Part shown: positions 44,970 to 58,100 of the stretch, one piece after another
Numbering within the stretch: the stretch's first letter is position 1
Layout: each line of letters opens with the position of its first letter
Assembly: GCA_019914995.1 (NCBI GenBank)
Contig: CM034144.1
Location: forward strand, 2,945,489 to 3,009,488
Origin: Acanthochlamys bracteata
Taxonomy: Eukaryota; Streptophyta; Magnoliopsida; Pandanales; Velloziaceae
DNA length: 64,000 bases
Reading direction: 5' to 3'
Made by a program: the position numbers and the translations under genes
Notes under the pieces: generated by a model
Database searches by the model: none
What the model was told of the DNA's origin: nothing
The model's input: only the letters and a program-made list of their open reading frames with translations

Positions 44970-45960
44970 ATTAATATGTCTTCGAAGCCTTGTCGTAAGT
45001 AATGTTCACGTTGTACTATTTGCTCACATCTTGAATGATGTGTTTAGGCGTTCGGGCCCCATAAAATTATCCTTGATAGAATAGCCAATTAGTGATCTAG
45101 TAGCTTGTCAATAATCATTATTTAAAAATTCATAAACATAAGTATGAACTTCAAATAGTTGGGCAATCTAGTACAAACTATTTCCCAATGTCCATGTTGC
45201 CTCAACCTCCATTAACAATTTTTTTCATCTACGATTTGATCACCAACATACCCATCATATTTTTTGTTTCCTTTTACACACAAAACTCATATTTCATTTT
45301 AGAGCAAATAAATACAGATGTCTTTTTAGTCATTCTTATTTTCAAAAAACTTGATCTACTGCTAACTAAGTTCAATTTTACTTAGCTCTTAGGATGTTGC
45401 TCTTCTTTTATAGGTGGTTGATCCTCCTTGGATAGACATGAAGCAATATCAGCCAAATCATTTGCGCACATCCTGGTTTGAATGCCTCTAGCTATACTGT
45501 TTTAAAAAAATGAGGAGCTTGACAATCATCATTTGTTGGGGACATAAAGCCTTAACAAATAAATCATGCCTCTAAATCATTTTCTACCTCAACCTGCTCT
45601 TTAGAATAGTCGCATTACTCCCAAATCCAGGAATAGCACTACCACTGGATTATCTTAACTCAACTCTTAGATAAGTAACTTCGAGAGGAGAACCATCACA
45701 TACAACTCTTATTTTAAGATCAACATACAATTATTGCCAATTGACTTGTACACCATACAACCTCAAATAATCCTTCAAAGGTTCATCACAGCTTGAAGAC
45801 CACCTGTTCACCAATTCACCATTCACTAATAAATTAGAGTACGCATAGTCCAACTGTAGCATAAGAATCTCTGATGTAATCATTGATTATTTAGTATATT
45901 TTAGTAGTTAGGCTCTCATTTACCACCTGTTAGATTAAAAATACATGGATGATGCACCTG
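44970..45960 (-). pseudogene. Element-type coding region, unidentified, copy 2
   Basis: Diverged second copy of the region at 36190-37350, same strand. Shared strings include ATAATGTTCACGT, TGCTCTTCTT, TTTCATTTTAGAG against TTTCATTTCAGGG, and TTAGAGTACGCATAG against TTAGAGTACATGAAT, in the same order. The translation is full of stops. The family is not identified. A GC-richer leader-like block at 46460-46640 may be its 5' end on the minus strand. Confidence 0.5.
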
Positions 45961-46009
45961 CAAACTTTAAATATAAGTTGATAAAAGAAATCTAACTCAA
46001 TAATAAATA

Positions 46010-46330
46010 AAATAAATACATTATTTGGACCTTATGGCTAAATTACGATCACTTTATATCTACATGACCAAATTACAATGTTAAGACCAATTTACGACAT
46101 ATTTACCACGGTGTTATGAACATTTACAAGATCTTATGACCAATTTACAAACATAGTTTTACGACCTCATAACCAAATTACGAGACGGCATTACGACCAC
46201 TTATTTATGATGATGGTACGAACATTTATGCCAACAATGTTACACCTTACAATCACTTTATGATGATTTTACAAATCTTATGACGACCTTACGATCTTAA
46301 AATTATTATGATTGTAAGTCCTACAAACAT
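46010..46330. repeat. Irregular TTACGACC/TTATGACC repeat tract
   Basis: About twenty variants of TTACGAC, TTATGACCAA and ATTTACAA occur at 12-25 bp intervals over 320 bases. The layout resembles subterminal repeats of a DNA transposon, but termini were not found. Confidence 0.7.
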
Positions 46331-46920
46331 GATTTTATAATCCCCTTAGACATTATGACTCTTTGTGATGTAGATGACAACACAAATAAAAAACAAAATA
46401 AACGATAGAGACAAAAAAAAAAAAAAAAAAAGAAACATGCTCAAAAAATATATCAACATACATCGTGAAGCCATCGTTAATGTCGTTGTTAATGAGGGTT
46501 TAGCATAGCTCGTCACACTTCTGGGAATGAGAGCTTATAGGAACAAGAGCTGATGGAGTGAACTTTGATTGAGAACCAACAGGAATGAGAGTGAAGGGGA
46601 AGGATTTTACAGAAGACCTGTAAGAGACTTTTGATTTGGTTTTAGTTTAAGTGGGAGTGTGCATATACACAGAGTATGTTGAGGGATGTTTGATCAATTT
46701 AAGTCGAAAATATCTTTGAATTTATTTTGCAAAAAAGACAAAGGGTTAGAGAAACAAAGTTGAAGAAAAAAGTGTTATTTAATGTAAAAATCCATAAAGT
46801 ATGTACAGATGATAGTTTTAAATAAAACATTAAATTTTAAATAAACAAAGAATACTTTCATATTTATCTTTCATTCAATATATATAAGTTCACTAAACGT
46901 AAACATTAAATGGCATTTAG

Positions 46921-47298
46921 TGTGGGTTTGAGTCATAGTTCAGCAGATCGATTGATCCCAATCAAGATCGGCTTAATCAGATCGAGATCGACACTCCTAA
47001 TCCTAATAAATATAATATGATCCGATTGTACTACCATAATAAAGAACATTAGCCATCATCAGCAATACCTATCTTCCTCCTTATGAACGAGGAGAAAGAA
47101 GATCAAAGTGTGGGTTTGAGTCATAGTTCGACAAATCGGTTGATCCCGACCAGAATCGGTTTAATCGGATTGAGATCAACCCTCATAATCCTAATACACC
47201 TAATATGATCCGGATGTACTTCTATAATAAAGAAAATTAGCCATCATTAGCAATACCTATCTTCCTCCTCACGAACGAGGAGAAAGAAGATCAAAGTG
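46921..47298. repeat. 188-bp tandem duplication, two copies
   Basis: Copies 46921-47108 and 47109-47298 both run from TGTGGGTTTGAGTCATAGTT to GAGGAGAAAGAAGATCAAAG. They differ by scattered transitions only. The unit contains a GATCGATTGATCCC-type palindromic cluster. Noncoding. Confidence 0.95.
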
Positions 47299-49000
47299 AT
47301 ACTGCGCTAACCATTAAAGCTAAATTGTTAAAAGGACCATTAATCTTTTCGAACGTGTGGTTTGTAATTGCTGATCACCTATTAAAGAGAAGAATTTTTT
47401 GTAGAAATTTCTATTTTATTATTATATTTTTAAATAAAATTATATTTCTAAGGTTAAGATTTGTTTATAACAACCTAGGAAATATTTGAAAATGTTTAAA
47501 TTTATGCAATTGTAATAAGTTACTTTTCTTTACATATGTTTACTTTTGATCGGATCCGTTGATCCTTTCGATGTTTTTTTTTTTTTCTAAGCTCTAACTA
47601 TCTGATCCCTATACCCATCTCAATTCAAAAATAGAGAACCTTTGATTTGAATGTCAATGCAAAACTTAGGCAGGAGATATTACAAAAATTTCCATTTTGA
47701 TTTACGTTTGCTCCATTATAACTGTTACAGTCTACAGTTATCTCCATCTTTGTCGACCAGCTTTGCATCCACTTGATATTTCCCTTCTTCCCCACCCTCT
47801 TTCACGCATCCTTCAACAGCTATTCTTTTAGGGTATGTTTGAATACATGGTTAAAAAATAAGAGTAAAAGAATAAATTGGAAATAATAAGACGGATAGAA
47901 AAGTGTAACTATTTAACTTTATAATGTTTGGATATATAATAAGGGTAACGAACTAACATGTTTGGATAGATAGATAAATAAATAAATATTTTTTTTATAA
48001 AAAACTTAAACGCCCTTTTTATTTATATTAATCTAACTTTTATTTATATAACATTAAATTAATTTAAGTAATATAACTTAAACTAACCTTATTAATATAT
48101 CTTTTAGATTAATCTTTTATGTTAATTTAATTTTTTTATTAAAGTTTGATATAATTTAACAAAATTAAATAAATTTTAAATTAAAAAATTTGATCATATA
48201 ATTTTATTATTTTTTCTACTAATTAAAATCAATTAAACTTAAATAAATACCCAGAAAAATCCAATTCAATCCTTTATTCATTCGTATAAAAATTATAAAC
48301 TATATAATAAAAAAATAACACATTAATTAAAATAAATATTTAATTAAAATAAATATTAAATTATTAAAAAATAAAAGGATAAAAGAAAAATTAAATTTGT
48401 TTTTCTCTTTATCACTATGTGTACTAACTAATTCGATAGGTACAAAATTCACCATGAAATATGATAAGCGAAAAAAAAAAATTTTCTTCCTTCCATTAAT
48501 GAAATCAAAACAAACGTAGGTACACATAAATATGCTTTACTTTCATCATTCCTTAACATGTGTACCTACAATACAAATAATGCATTAAATTCCACGCGCC
48601 CTTTCCAGAACCAATAAACTTTTTCTTATATCTAGTCGAAAACTAATCATAATAATATTAAAAGTTTTGTACATTTGTACACAACAAGAGAAAATAGATA
48701 TATAAAACTAAACTATCAAAATATAAAAAAAGTACCTTAATTCTATGATGAAGCGATACAAACGAAAACGTAAGATTTGCTTCTTTTTAATTGAGTTTTG
48801 CTTTGAAAATATGAAATTGGATGAGTGAAAAATGAACTTCAAAACAAGATAGAAAAAAACTTATTCATTGATTCTAATTTTTAAAACTATATCTCAAAGA
48901 TTAAACATGAATTAGCCACTATTATTTCAAGGATGCCACCGCTTTAACAAAGTAGACAGATAAGACATACACAAAACAAAGTACAAAAATAACGGCAAAG
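47299..49000. other. Unassigned AT-rich DNA downstream of REV1
   Basis: No gene supported. GGGTATGTTTGAATACATGG at about 47830 and several ATGTTTGGATA copies nearby look like decayed hAT-type ends, without a findable partner end. Confidence 0.45.
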
Positions 49001-49381
49001 GTTTCTATAATGATGGCAATGTTAATATTAATCAGTCATGCATTTCAAGACGCTGTTGCAAGCTACAGAAACTATATTTACAGAATATACACAAACTCTG
49101 ACAGCTTTGCCGCACAGGCTAATACAAAAAACAGTTATGAAAAGGATAAGCCACTTCACAGCTCCTATGGTTGGAATAATGGCCCAGTCCGCAAACACCC
49201 TACACTAGTTAACTCCTTTCAAGTATAAATAAACTGAACGTCCTAATCAAGACAACTTTCCAATTCCAGCTCGTACAACCAAAGTTCTCCAAGATATTCT
49301 CCATATTTTCAACCCTCAACAGTTTTTCCTGGATAGTCTTCTTGCAAAAATCTTTATGGCACATGTAACTAAAAGGTTTCT

Positions 49382-52066
49382 TCATATACTATGAGATACT
49401 TGGAACCTGTGCTTTGGCTCATCTGCAGCCATTGGGAGATCAAATTTTCCTCCATAATTCTCGCGAATGGAATCCTAAGAATTATATAAGATAATGGAAA
49501 TGGAACTTTTAGAGATTACATACAAATGAATAATGCTGAATGTCTTGAACAAACTAAACATTGACAAGATACTAGAATTTGCAATTCTGAACTGTAAGCA
49601 ATTTCCAACCATGATGTGCTAACATCAATATTTGAGAATTTATGGAATTATCACCAATCAATGTAACTGTTGCCAATGGTCTAATATGATGTGCGAACAT
49701 CCCAAACTTAATCAGAAACAATAAGAAAAAGCCCTAATTATAAACTTGGCTCATAAAAATCATATGGGCTACCAGACATCTATGGAGTCTACACCTGGAC
49801 AATCACCCTAAGAATTAGCCAAGAAATACAAGTATCACCACATACAGCTTCCTAGTCTGTGAGATCTTGAAATGGCAACAGCCATGCTCTCTTGGACAAC
49901 AAGAGTTCACAGTCATAATTAAAAATATGGTCGAATAACTAAAAGGGGCTTCATAACTCCAAGAAGCCACAATACCTTGTAGGAAGTGCTTGCCAAAGTG
50001 GACAGGAAGGAACATTGCAAAAACAATAGTATGTATACTAGACAACCAGAACAAATGTGTGGCCCACAGAGCTAGTGTCTATTGATTCACAAACCCATGT
50101 CCAGTTTCGGTAGGTCATAAATTATGCATAATTACTTTAGTACAGCTTTGCACAATCTTATTTCACCCTTTGACACAACAGTTATGGCTCCACAACTTTC
50201 CAGATGTTACACTATATCAAGACCTACATGTAATCCATCATGGTCAAATCTAAAGATTAGGGTGCTAAGTAACTTCTGTTCATGTAGGCATACTGAGAGA
50301 GTTCAACTCAAAGCAACAGTAACTGCACTTGGATCACATTTATGTTCAGTAACAAAGTCCTCAAGATGAGTTACTTGGATCCATCATCACAGAAAATGAT
50401 GATAAACAACATGCACTCAAAGGCATGATGAAGCTAAGACTGAATGCAACAAGTGATAGTATGGACATATGAGATGCTTAGTTGCAGACCTGTAGCTTAC
50501 TCATGTATATTTTGTCATAAAATCCCCCAGCCAAGCGCTGCAATATACAATACGGGTTTTAGGAAAGTTATTTACTTGATGTAAAATTTGATAGCATCAG
50601 CAGTACCTACAGCAGTACCTAATGTCTAGCAAAATTACTATAACTTGATTTTTTAACTTTTAATAACATCAACAGTAGCTTAACTTCAATTGGAGTAAAA
50701 CTCCTCGCCAGATAGGACGGGCTCCAATTTCATAGAATGTCTATGATTACACAGATAATTATGCCGCAAAATGTAAACCATTCAACGCTGAAATAGTATG
50801 ACAAAAGGAATGTAAGACATGAGTTTACCTGAAGGGATGGAAGCACATAATTGTAAACTCGCAAGAAGAGTTTTGAAGATGAAGTGAACCTGCAATTGGA
50901 GTATAAACTTAGTGTCTTTCCATAAGATAACTCCAAGCAGAAAAGAATGGTAATAAATCAAAATTTGTATCGGCATAAAGCTATAGGTATTCCCTTTTCC
51001 ACTTGCTCACCACATACGAACCAAGTCATGGAGAATCCACAATTCAGAAGACAAAGGCCAATACCATCTTGAAGCAAGTTCAGTTGACTTACAACAATTG
51101 AAAATTTACAGAAAAACAAGAAGCTTGAAGCCTCATCAGCACCAAAGCTGATTACAAACCTGAATTTAATAAGCATGTGGATACAAAAACGAAATCTATC
51201 GCAACTTGAACAGTAGAATTCACGCAATCTAGCGGTATGCTCCTTCAAGTGGCACATCATGGCATGTATGCTACAATAGCTAAAACAACCAAATGGCAAC
51301 CTTCACTTCAAGCTTTCAAAACTGATTAGCCTCCTTTATAAGCTAATGGAAAATCTCATTGTTATTCTATTAACCAATCAATAGCAATCACTAGTGTTGC
51401 ATAAAGTAGTTCGTTATTTTTGACTGCATATTGCTATTACATTCACTGTTTACAGGAATTTCAACAGCACAAGCTCAATGAAGGTACTAATGTTAAGTGC
51501 TTACAAACATGGAGCAAAATCACTAAACTAAACCGATGCTACACTTGCAATAAAATGTTGACAACATAAAGTGAGGCACTAGAATACTGTAACACATGTC
51601 AATAATACAACTTGAAGACGAAAGCCGTCAGCATCAGCTCGTAAGGGCTAACTACATTTCATTGCTATATACATTATCAAAACAACCGAAATCAACTTGA
51701 GCAAGATAGCCAAGGACTTAAATAAAGTGACAAAAAACATACAGGGACCAAGCCGCAGTATGATAGAAGTGCATGAAAGTTAAGTGGGTGTCCTTCCTTT
51801 TCAGGGAAAGTTTGGCACGCTGTCGTATTTATCTAGATCCTGTCAATTAATTCAAACCTGTGAAATTACTTCAAAACTAGTGTTTGAAAATGGTCCTCTA
51901 GGGTAAAAAATACTAATGTTTCTGTGAATTCCATGTTACTAGGAAACAGATGGAGGCGGAGGGTGGTTTGTTTTGTAACAGCATAGGAGTACACAACATA
52001 TATCACATTCACCTCCTGTTCCTTTCTTTTTACCAAAAGAAGTTCCACCAACTTAACTTCTCCCAA

Positions 52067-52103
<37 letters not shown>

Positions 52104-55100
52104 CCTATATTAAAAGATAAAAAGTCTTCTATCTTAAATTATAAAATTATAGAAATTTGTATCACACACAAATTCAACATTTGGGAATAATTTAGGGAGC
52201 TCAAATAATTTGTGACACTGATAAAATTCATAAAATTTGTAAACTATTTGGTTAGAGTTCATAATCAATAGTCTTTACAATTTTCATTTGACGTTTAGAT
52301 ATTTGAATGATTTTTAGTCTATCACATATTCCTGAAATAATTAAAAAAATAATTCAGGAAATATTCGTAAAATTGGGGGAGTCATTCATATGAGTTAATT
52401 ATTCACAGAATTATCCATTTTTAATTAAGACAAATAATTACTGAAACTATTATACGAATCTTGTGACTATGTTCTCAATTCATCAATCCAAACATGACAT
52501 GATATTTTTAAAACCATAGCTAATTGAGCTAACATACAATAATATGATAGTTTTCACATCTTAGTGTTTTGCTACTATGTAAAAAAAAAAATTTACTAGC
52601 TTCTCAAACAAGTAATCTTCACAAAAAGCAAAATAAATAAACAAATAAAGGACAAACAAAAAAGACCTAAACTGAATGGATATTGTATTGGAATTTCCTC
52701 AACAGAACATTTACCTTTTTAATTGACAAAAACAAATGTAGAGCTCCTCAACATCTGTGCCAATCTTTAGATGGATGTACTGCATTAGAAGCTCAGACAA
52801 GCTTGAGAAAGCTTCATGATATTGTGACCCCTCACATGAACCAGGAGAATGAGAAAGAAAAGGTAATGAAGAGAGCAGAACAGAGGATAAACGGTCATTT
52901 GCTCCTCCTGTTACATACAATTCTGCGAGAACATTCAATATGACACAACAGCTATTTTTAAACTTCTCGACCCAATTTGGCGGCCAACCATCCCACAAAG
53001 GGATCCTGGAAAATTCAGAATCCTGCAGATCAAACACATGAGAACGTTGCAATTGCACTCAGCAAGTGTTTAAAAAGTTGTTTTCTGCTCTTGAAAAAAA
53101 AAAATAACATGTTCACATACCTCAGCTTTAGGATGTCCAGGTAGAAGTTGCTCAACAGAAACATCATCCTGACTTAAAGATGCTTGGGCATCAGTATGAT
53201 CTTCCCCAAAGATCATGTTATGCAAATCAGCTATTCTTGGAGAAGCAGAAGTAACCTGTGGAATGAAATGAGACACAATCCCCTGCTATGTTAATCACAT
53301 GCCCTCTAAAGTGAGACCTGAAAAAAATACACCTACAAAAGAAACGAAAAGGGGATACTCGACCTAAAGTGGTGATAAGAGAAGCCAACTTTATAGCAGC
53401 TCTGCACATCCCAAATAGCTTCCAAATTAAGTCCGGAATTCACCTTTATACAAATTTTTTGACGAATTTTCAACTCTAAAGTTGAACTGAACTGTTCAAA
53501 CTTTGTGCCTCTTTCATGTTTGACTCTATGCAAAGATACTGTTTTGACTAAAATTGTACCATGCATACCTAATTTCCACTACGGGGACTTGCTTTGGTAC
53601 TTATTTTGGGGCAAAATAACATCGTTACTTGTGCAGATGATATGGAAAAATATATTTAAACAAATTTCCAATTGTATCTTGCACTGTGAGCAGTAACTTG
53701 GCCTCTTGAAGTGAATCACCGCGTTAGGATTTGTCTCAAAAAGGAAAGAAAAAAGAAACATACAGATGCATCAACACGGTTAAGTTCTCAAACTTCTTCT
53801 GGTTAGGAAAATTATTTGATCCTTACCCTTCATATTACAAATCACCAGCCTCTAAAACTAAATTCTTTATGATGACATCAATGTTCAAAACTAGTGGACA
53901 AATAAAAGCCATGACCAGATTTTTACAGGTTTAAAATTTCATGCAGGATAGTAATACAGATAAGCATATCCTATTATCTTAAGATAACAGAATAACCACA
54001 AATGATACAGTAGTAGTGTTAAAGGCTAAGAGTGGTCAGAAGGACTGAAAACTCCTAACAGTAAAACGACATGCTTAGTATTTTCAATTCAATATCAACT
54101 GGCTCGTGTATCATAAAATATGGGCTGCAATATTTCCTATTTGATTACGTTGAACATCATTATGTTGTAATGTCCATCTCTTGCTCTCTCTCAGAGTAAA
54201 ATCAACATATACGCATCAGGAGAAGAAGAAACAAATGATGCACTGGCACAAGACAAACATCATCTACAAATTTGAATCAAATTCTTTTTATAGGTCAGCA
54301 CAAGGAATAGAACAAGCGCATGCAACGATAATAAAGTCATTATTGCTGATTTCATATTTATACTAATAGTTGTGCGTCTGTTCTGCACGAATATCGATTT
54401 TAAAAAGGAAGCAAAGGCAATAAAAAAATAGGAACACACCAACTAATTCCGCAAGTATGAAAGTCTCAGACAAGAGCTTTCGATTATGAGAAAAGGAAAT
54501 GAATGACACTACATGTACCTGCTCATCAGTTGTAGCATGAGAATGGATATCTTGCTTATCCATATCCATGCATATGAATCCTGAAGCAGGTTCTGCAGAA
54601 TCAGCTTTCCCTCTCCTATCTACACTGGTTGCAGGATGAATTTCTGGATAATCAGTTGAGGAGGCAGTCCAAGTAGCTTCTGCAGACATGTAGCGCACAA
54701 GTTAGCATCCATCCAACCATCCTCTGCAATGACATTGTCAATCAGATAACCCAGCTTTCCCTTGTACATCTTATTCATTTCAAATAGTACTTCATGAGGA
54801 AGATCCTTTAGAACTTCAATATCAAGAAGGCCTAATGGTGGCAATTTCATATTTGCTTCCTCAGTAGAAAACGATACATGCAAACAGGCTTGATACTTAA
54901 AGTTTAGCTGCTGCTCAGAATTAGCAGAATGTAAATCAGTGACCAAAAATTGAAAAACATATACAAGAAGTTTTAGAAGCCAGAAGAATGTAAGATATTA
55001 GGCAACTGCATTTGATGGTTTCAAAATTTAAGTTTAATCACCGAGGACAAGAAGTAGCATTTAATCATCACCTTCACGTTCTCTACATTCAGTTCCAACA

Positions 55101-58100
55101 GCAACTTCTTTGCCTTTAGCTTTTTTTGATGCAGAAGCCAACCATGTTGCCAAAAGACCATCTTCATGCCCTTGCCAGAAGAAAAGGAATAAGGTAAGTC
55201 TCAGAGAAATTACGAAACAGTGAGAAACATATGTTGCAAGAGTCTGTGCACAGTACAAAAGGAGATGTATAAATTTTGTTAGCTCAGGCAGACGGTAAGC
55301 ATTGCAAAGATACTATTACATGCGACTGAAGCTTTCAAATGCTTGGAAGAGCCAAATACACAAAACTGCAGAATATACCTCTTCTGCTTGAGTCTACGTT
55401 CTCAAGCCTTGTTATCTGTAATCCAACACCCCGAACCTCCTTGACATCTGTACAATGGGTAGACTAAATCTGAGAATCAGGATAACATAAGGAGAACAAG
55501 TTGAGCGATGGAAATTTAGTTGAATTGGATTCCTAATGTACTCTGACAAGCACTGTCACAAATTTTAGTTACATTGTAACAATAATATGGTGCTTGTAAT
55601 AGAGGAAGAGTGAATCCACTAAGCGCCACAAAGAATATGATTCGTAGGAATCAGTGAATTAAGAGAAATTCCTTAACGAATTACAATAATTTTACACAAC
55701 TTTTGACAGACTACACAACTGTATATGATACAGCACTTACAATCATGATGCCAATTATCGGAATTGACCTAAGATGATTAGCATGACTAAAACCTAAAAA
55801 TCCCATTAAAAGAATTAAAAAGCATAAAGGGCTACTTCAGTTCAGCTGTTGCATTTCAACTTATTAGTACCACCCTACAAGTTATACTGTAGGCTTTTAA
55901 ATGAAACAAGGGCGTGCTTGTTAAGGACTTGTACAGCAAAGAACTTCATACCTATAATAAGCACTCAACTCCACAAAAGTGTCGCATCAATGAAGAATGC
56001 AGCAAAAGGCAATACTTAGGTGCAATTGCAGAATCCCATGAACCATTGAGTCTTTGAACACAAATTGTTCTTTCTTGTTTGTCGGCCATGCTCTCTTGTT
56101 GCTCCCACACCAAGGATTTCGGTCAGAGTTGTTGATTCTCTAGCACTTGTTGATGGTAATAAGTAATTAAGCTTCCCCTCTATATTCCCTTCTTTTATTA
56201 AATCTTAACATTCTTCTTCTTCTGATTCCCAATGGAGATCTCTCTTGTGGGTAGACAAGATTTGATAGTTAAAGCGCTTAATCTTGCATTTGCGAGACAA
56301 GTAGAGGTGGCAAATTTCGACCCAATCCGAAAATCCGACCCGAAATCGACACGAAAAGGTCGAGTTCGGATCAAACTTTACTCGAATTTGGGTCGATTTC
56401 GGATCGACCTGAAAATGACCCGAAAAATTTAAACGGGTTCGAGTCCAATTCGGATTGACCCGAAATTGACCCGTTTAATCCGTATAACTATTTATATAGT
56501 ATATATTACTTAAATAATTATAAAAAAATAGCAAAAAATTTGAATTTAATTTGTATATATATTTTTTTAATTTATCTTAATTTTAACTAATTTTTATTTA
56601 ATTTATAAATTTTGTCAAAATTAATATTTTTCTTTTTAAGTATATTATAATTAATAATTTATATATATTATTATTAAAAAATTAATATTTATAATTTTTA
56701 TTTAATAATTTAATTATTAAATGGGTCGGTCCGAGTTTGACCCGATTATAAATAGGTTGGGTTAAGATTGACAATTTTGACTTATATAAATAAATGGATC
56801 AGGTTAGGGTTGAACAATTTTGACCCGCTTATTATATGGGTCGATCCGGAACCAACCCATTAACCCATATTGCCATCCCTAGAGACAAGTGTTCCATTGA
56901 CTACCACAAAAACCAAACATGAAAGATCACATCAGTTTTCATCTAATTCAACAGTTTCTTTGGCCTAGGGTTCTAAAGGACTTTCAACCAGCTTAGGGGC
57001 AAGGCAACCACTCAAAAAGGACCTAGAATTTAGGCGTGTCAAAAGGCCGGAGAGGCCCGACCTAGTCCTATAAACCTGTCCTTGGGGGCAAGGCAACCAC
57101 TCAGATTTTCAGCCCATTTTAATGAAAGGTCCTAATACTAAACCGACCATCATACCTTTGATATTTATAATCTTAGTTAAAAAGGTCGTACTTATTGTAA
57201 CGCAAACTTAAGTAACTATTTTAACAATAATTTGATATGATTAAAGCATTTAAATCGTATGTTTTATTTTAAAGTTGACCATGTATCAACTGGTTAGTAT
57301 TTAAAGGCCAGATACAACGAGCTTGCACAACATCCGACTGATGGCACCTCTAATAAAATTAAATGCTTTCCAACCAAGGTCATCAAAATCACAATTTGAA
57401 TCTCAAAATCCTAAGATTTTACATAACTAAGACGATTTATTTAAAAGATTTTAATAAAATTTTTTTGAGTATAAGTCCATCCAGATCCCGATTTAAATTT
57501 TAAAATCGGTAAAATCGATCTTTTTTACAATTTTAAATGATTTTATTTTTAAAGAATTTTTGTAAGTAATTGAATATGAGGCTATGTTTTATAAAATTTT
57601 AGAAATTTTCTGTAAAATTTAAAAAGATTTTCTCTAAAAGTATGATTTTGGAAAATTTTCTATAAACTATAAAGTGATTTTTAATAAGATTTAAAAGAAA
57701 AAATTTGTCAATATACTAAAAAGATATTTAAAAAATTTTATAAAATATCAGTATGTAAAATCTTATGATCTTATTTAAAATTCGAATTTTACAATTCTAC
57801 TCAAGCAAAACAATTCTACCTAAAATTCCGATTTTGATAACCTTGTTTCCAACTAGATAATTCACCTTCGGATAATAAGACACACAAGTAAGTATATGTT
57901 TTGCTTACAAGTGTTATAAATATTTGTGGCTACTTTGCAAAACACTGTATCTAAATGAGTAGTACCAAGATGAGACTTCAAATATTACCAATGCAATTGG
58001 TACATTGTATCCTTACCGACATGAAAGGAAGCAAACAACTGCTTACTTATTCGGTTAAGCACTGCCCCATCATCCGTAGCTATAGGAAGCTAAAAAAACA

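Noticed and set aside
52683-52943. 86-codon plus-strand frame
   Set aside because: Antisense shadow of the REV1 C-terminal domain exon.
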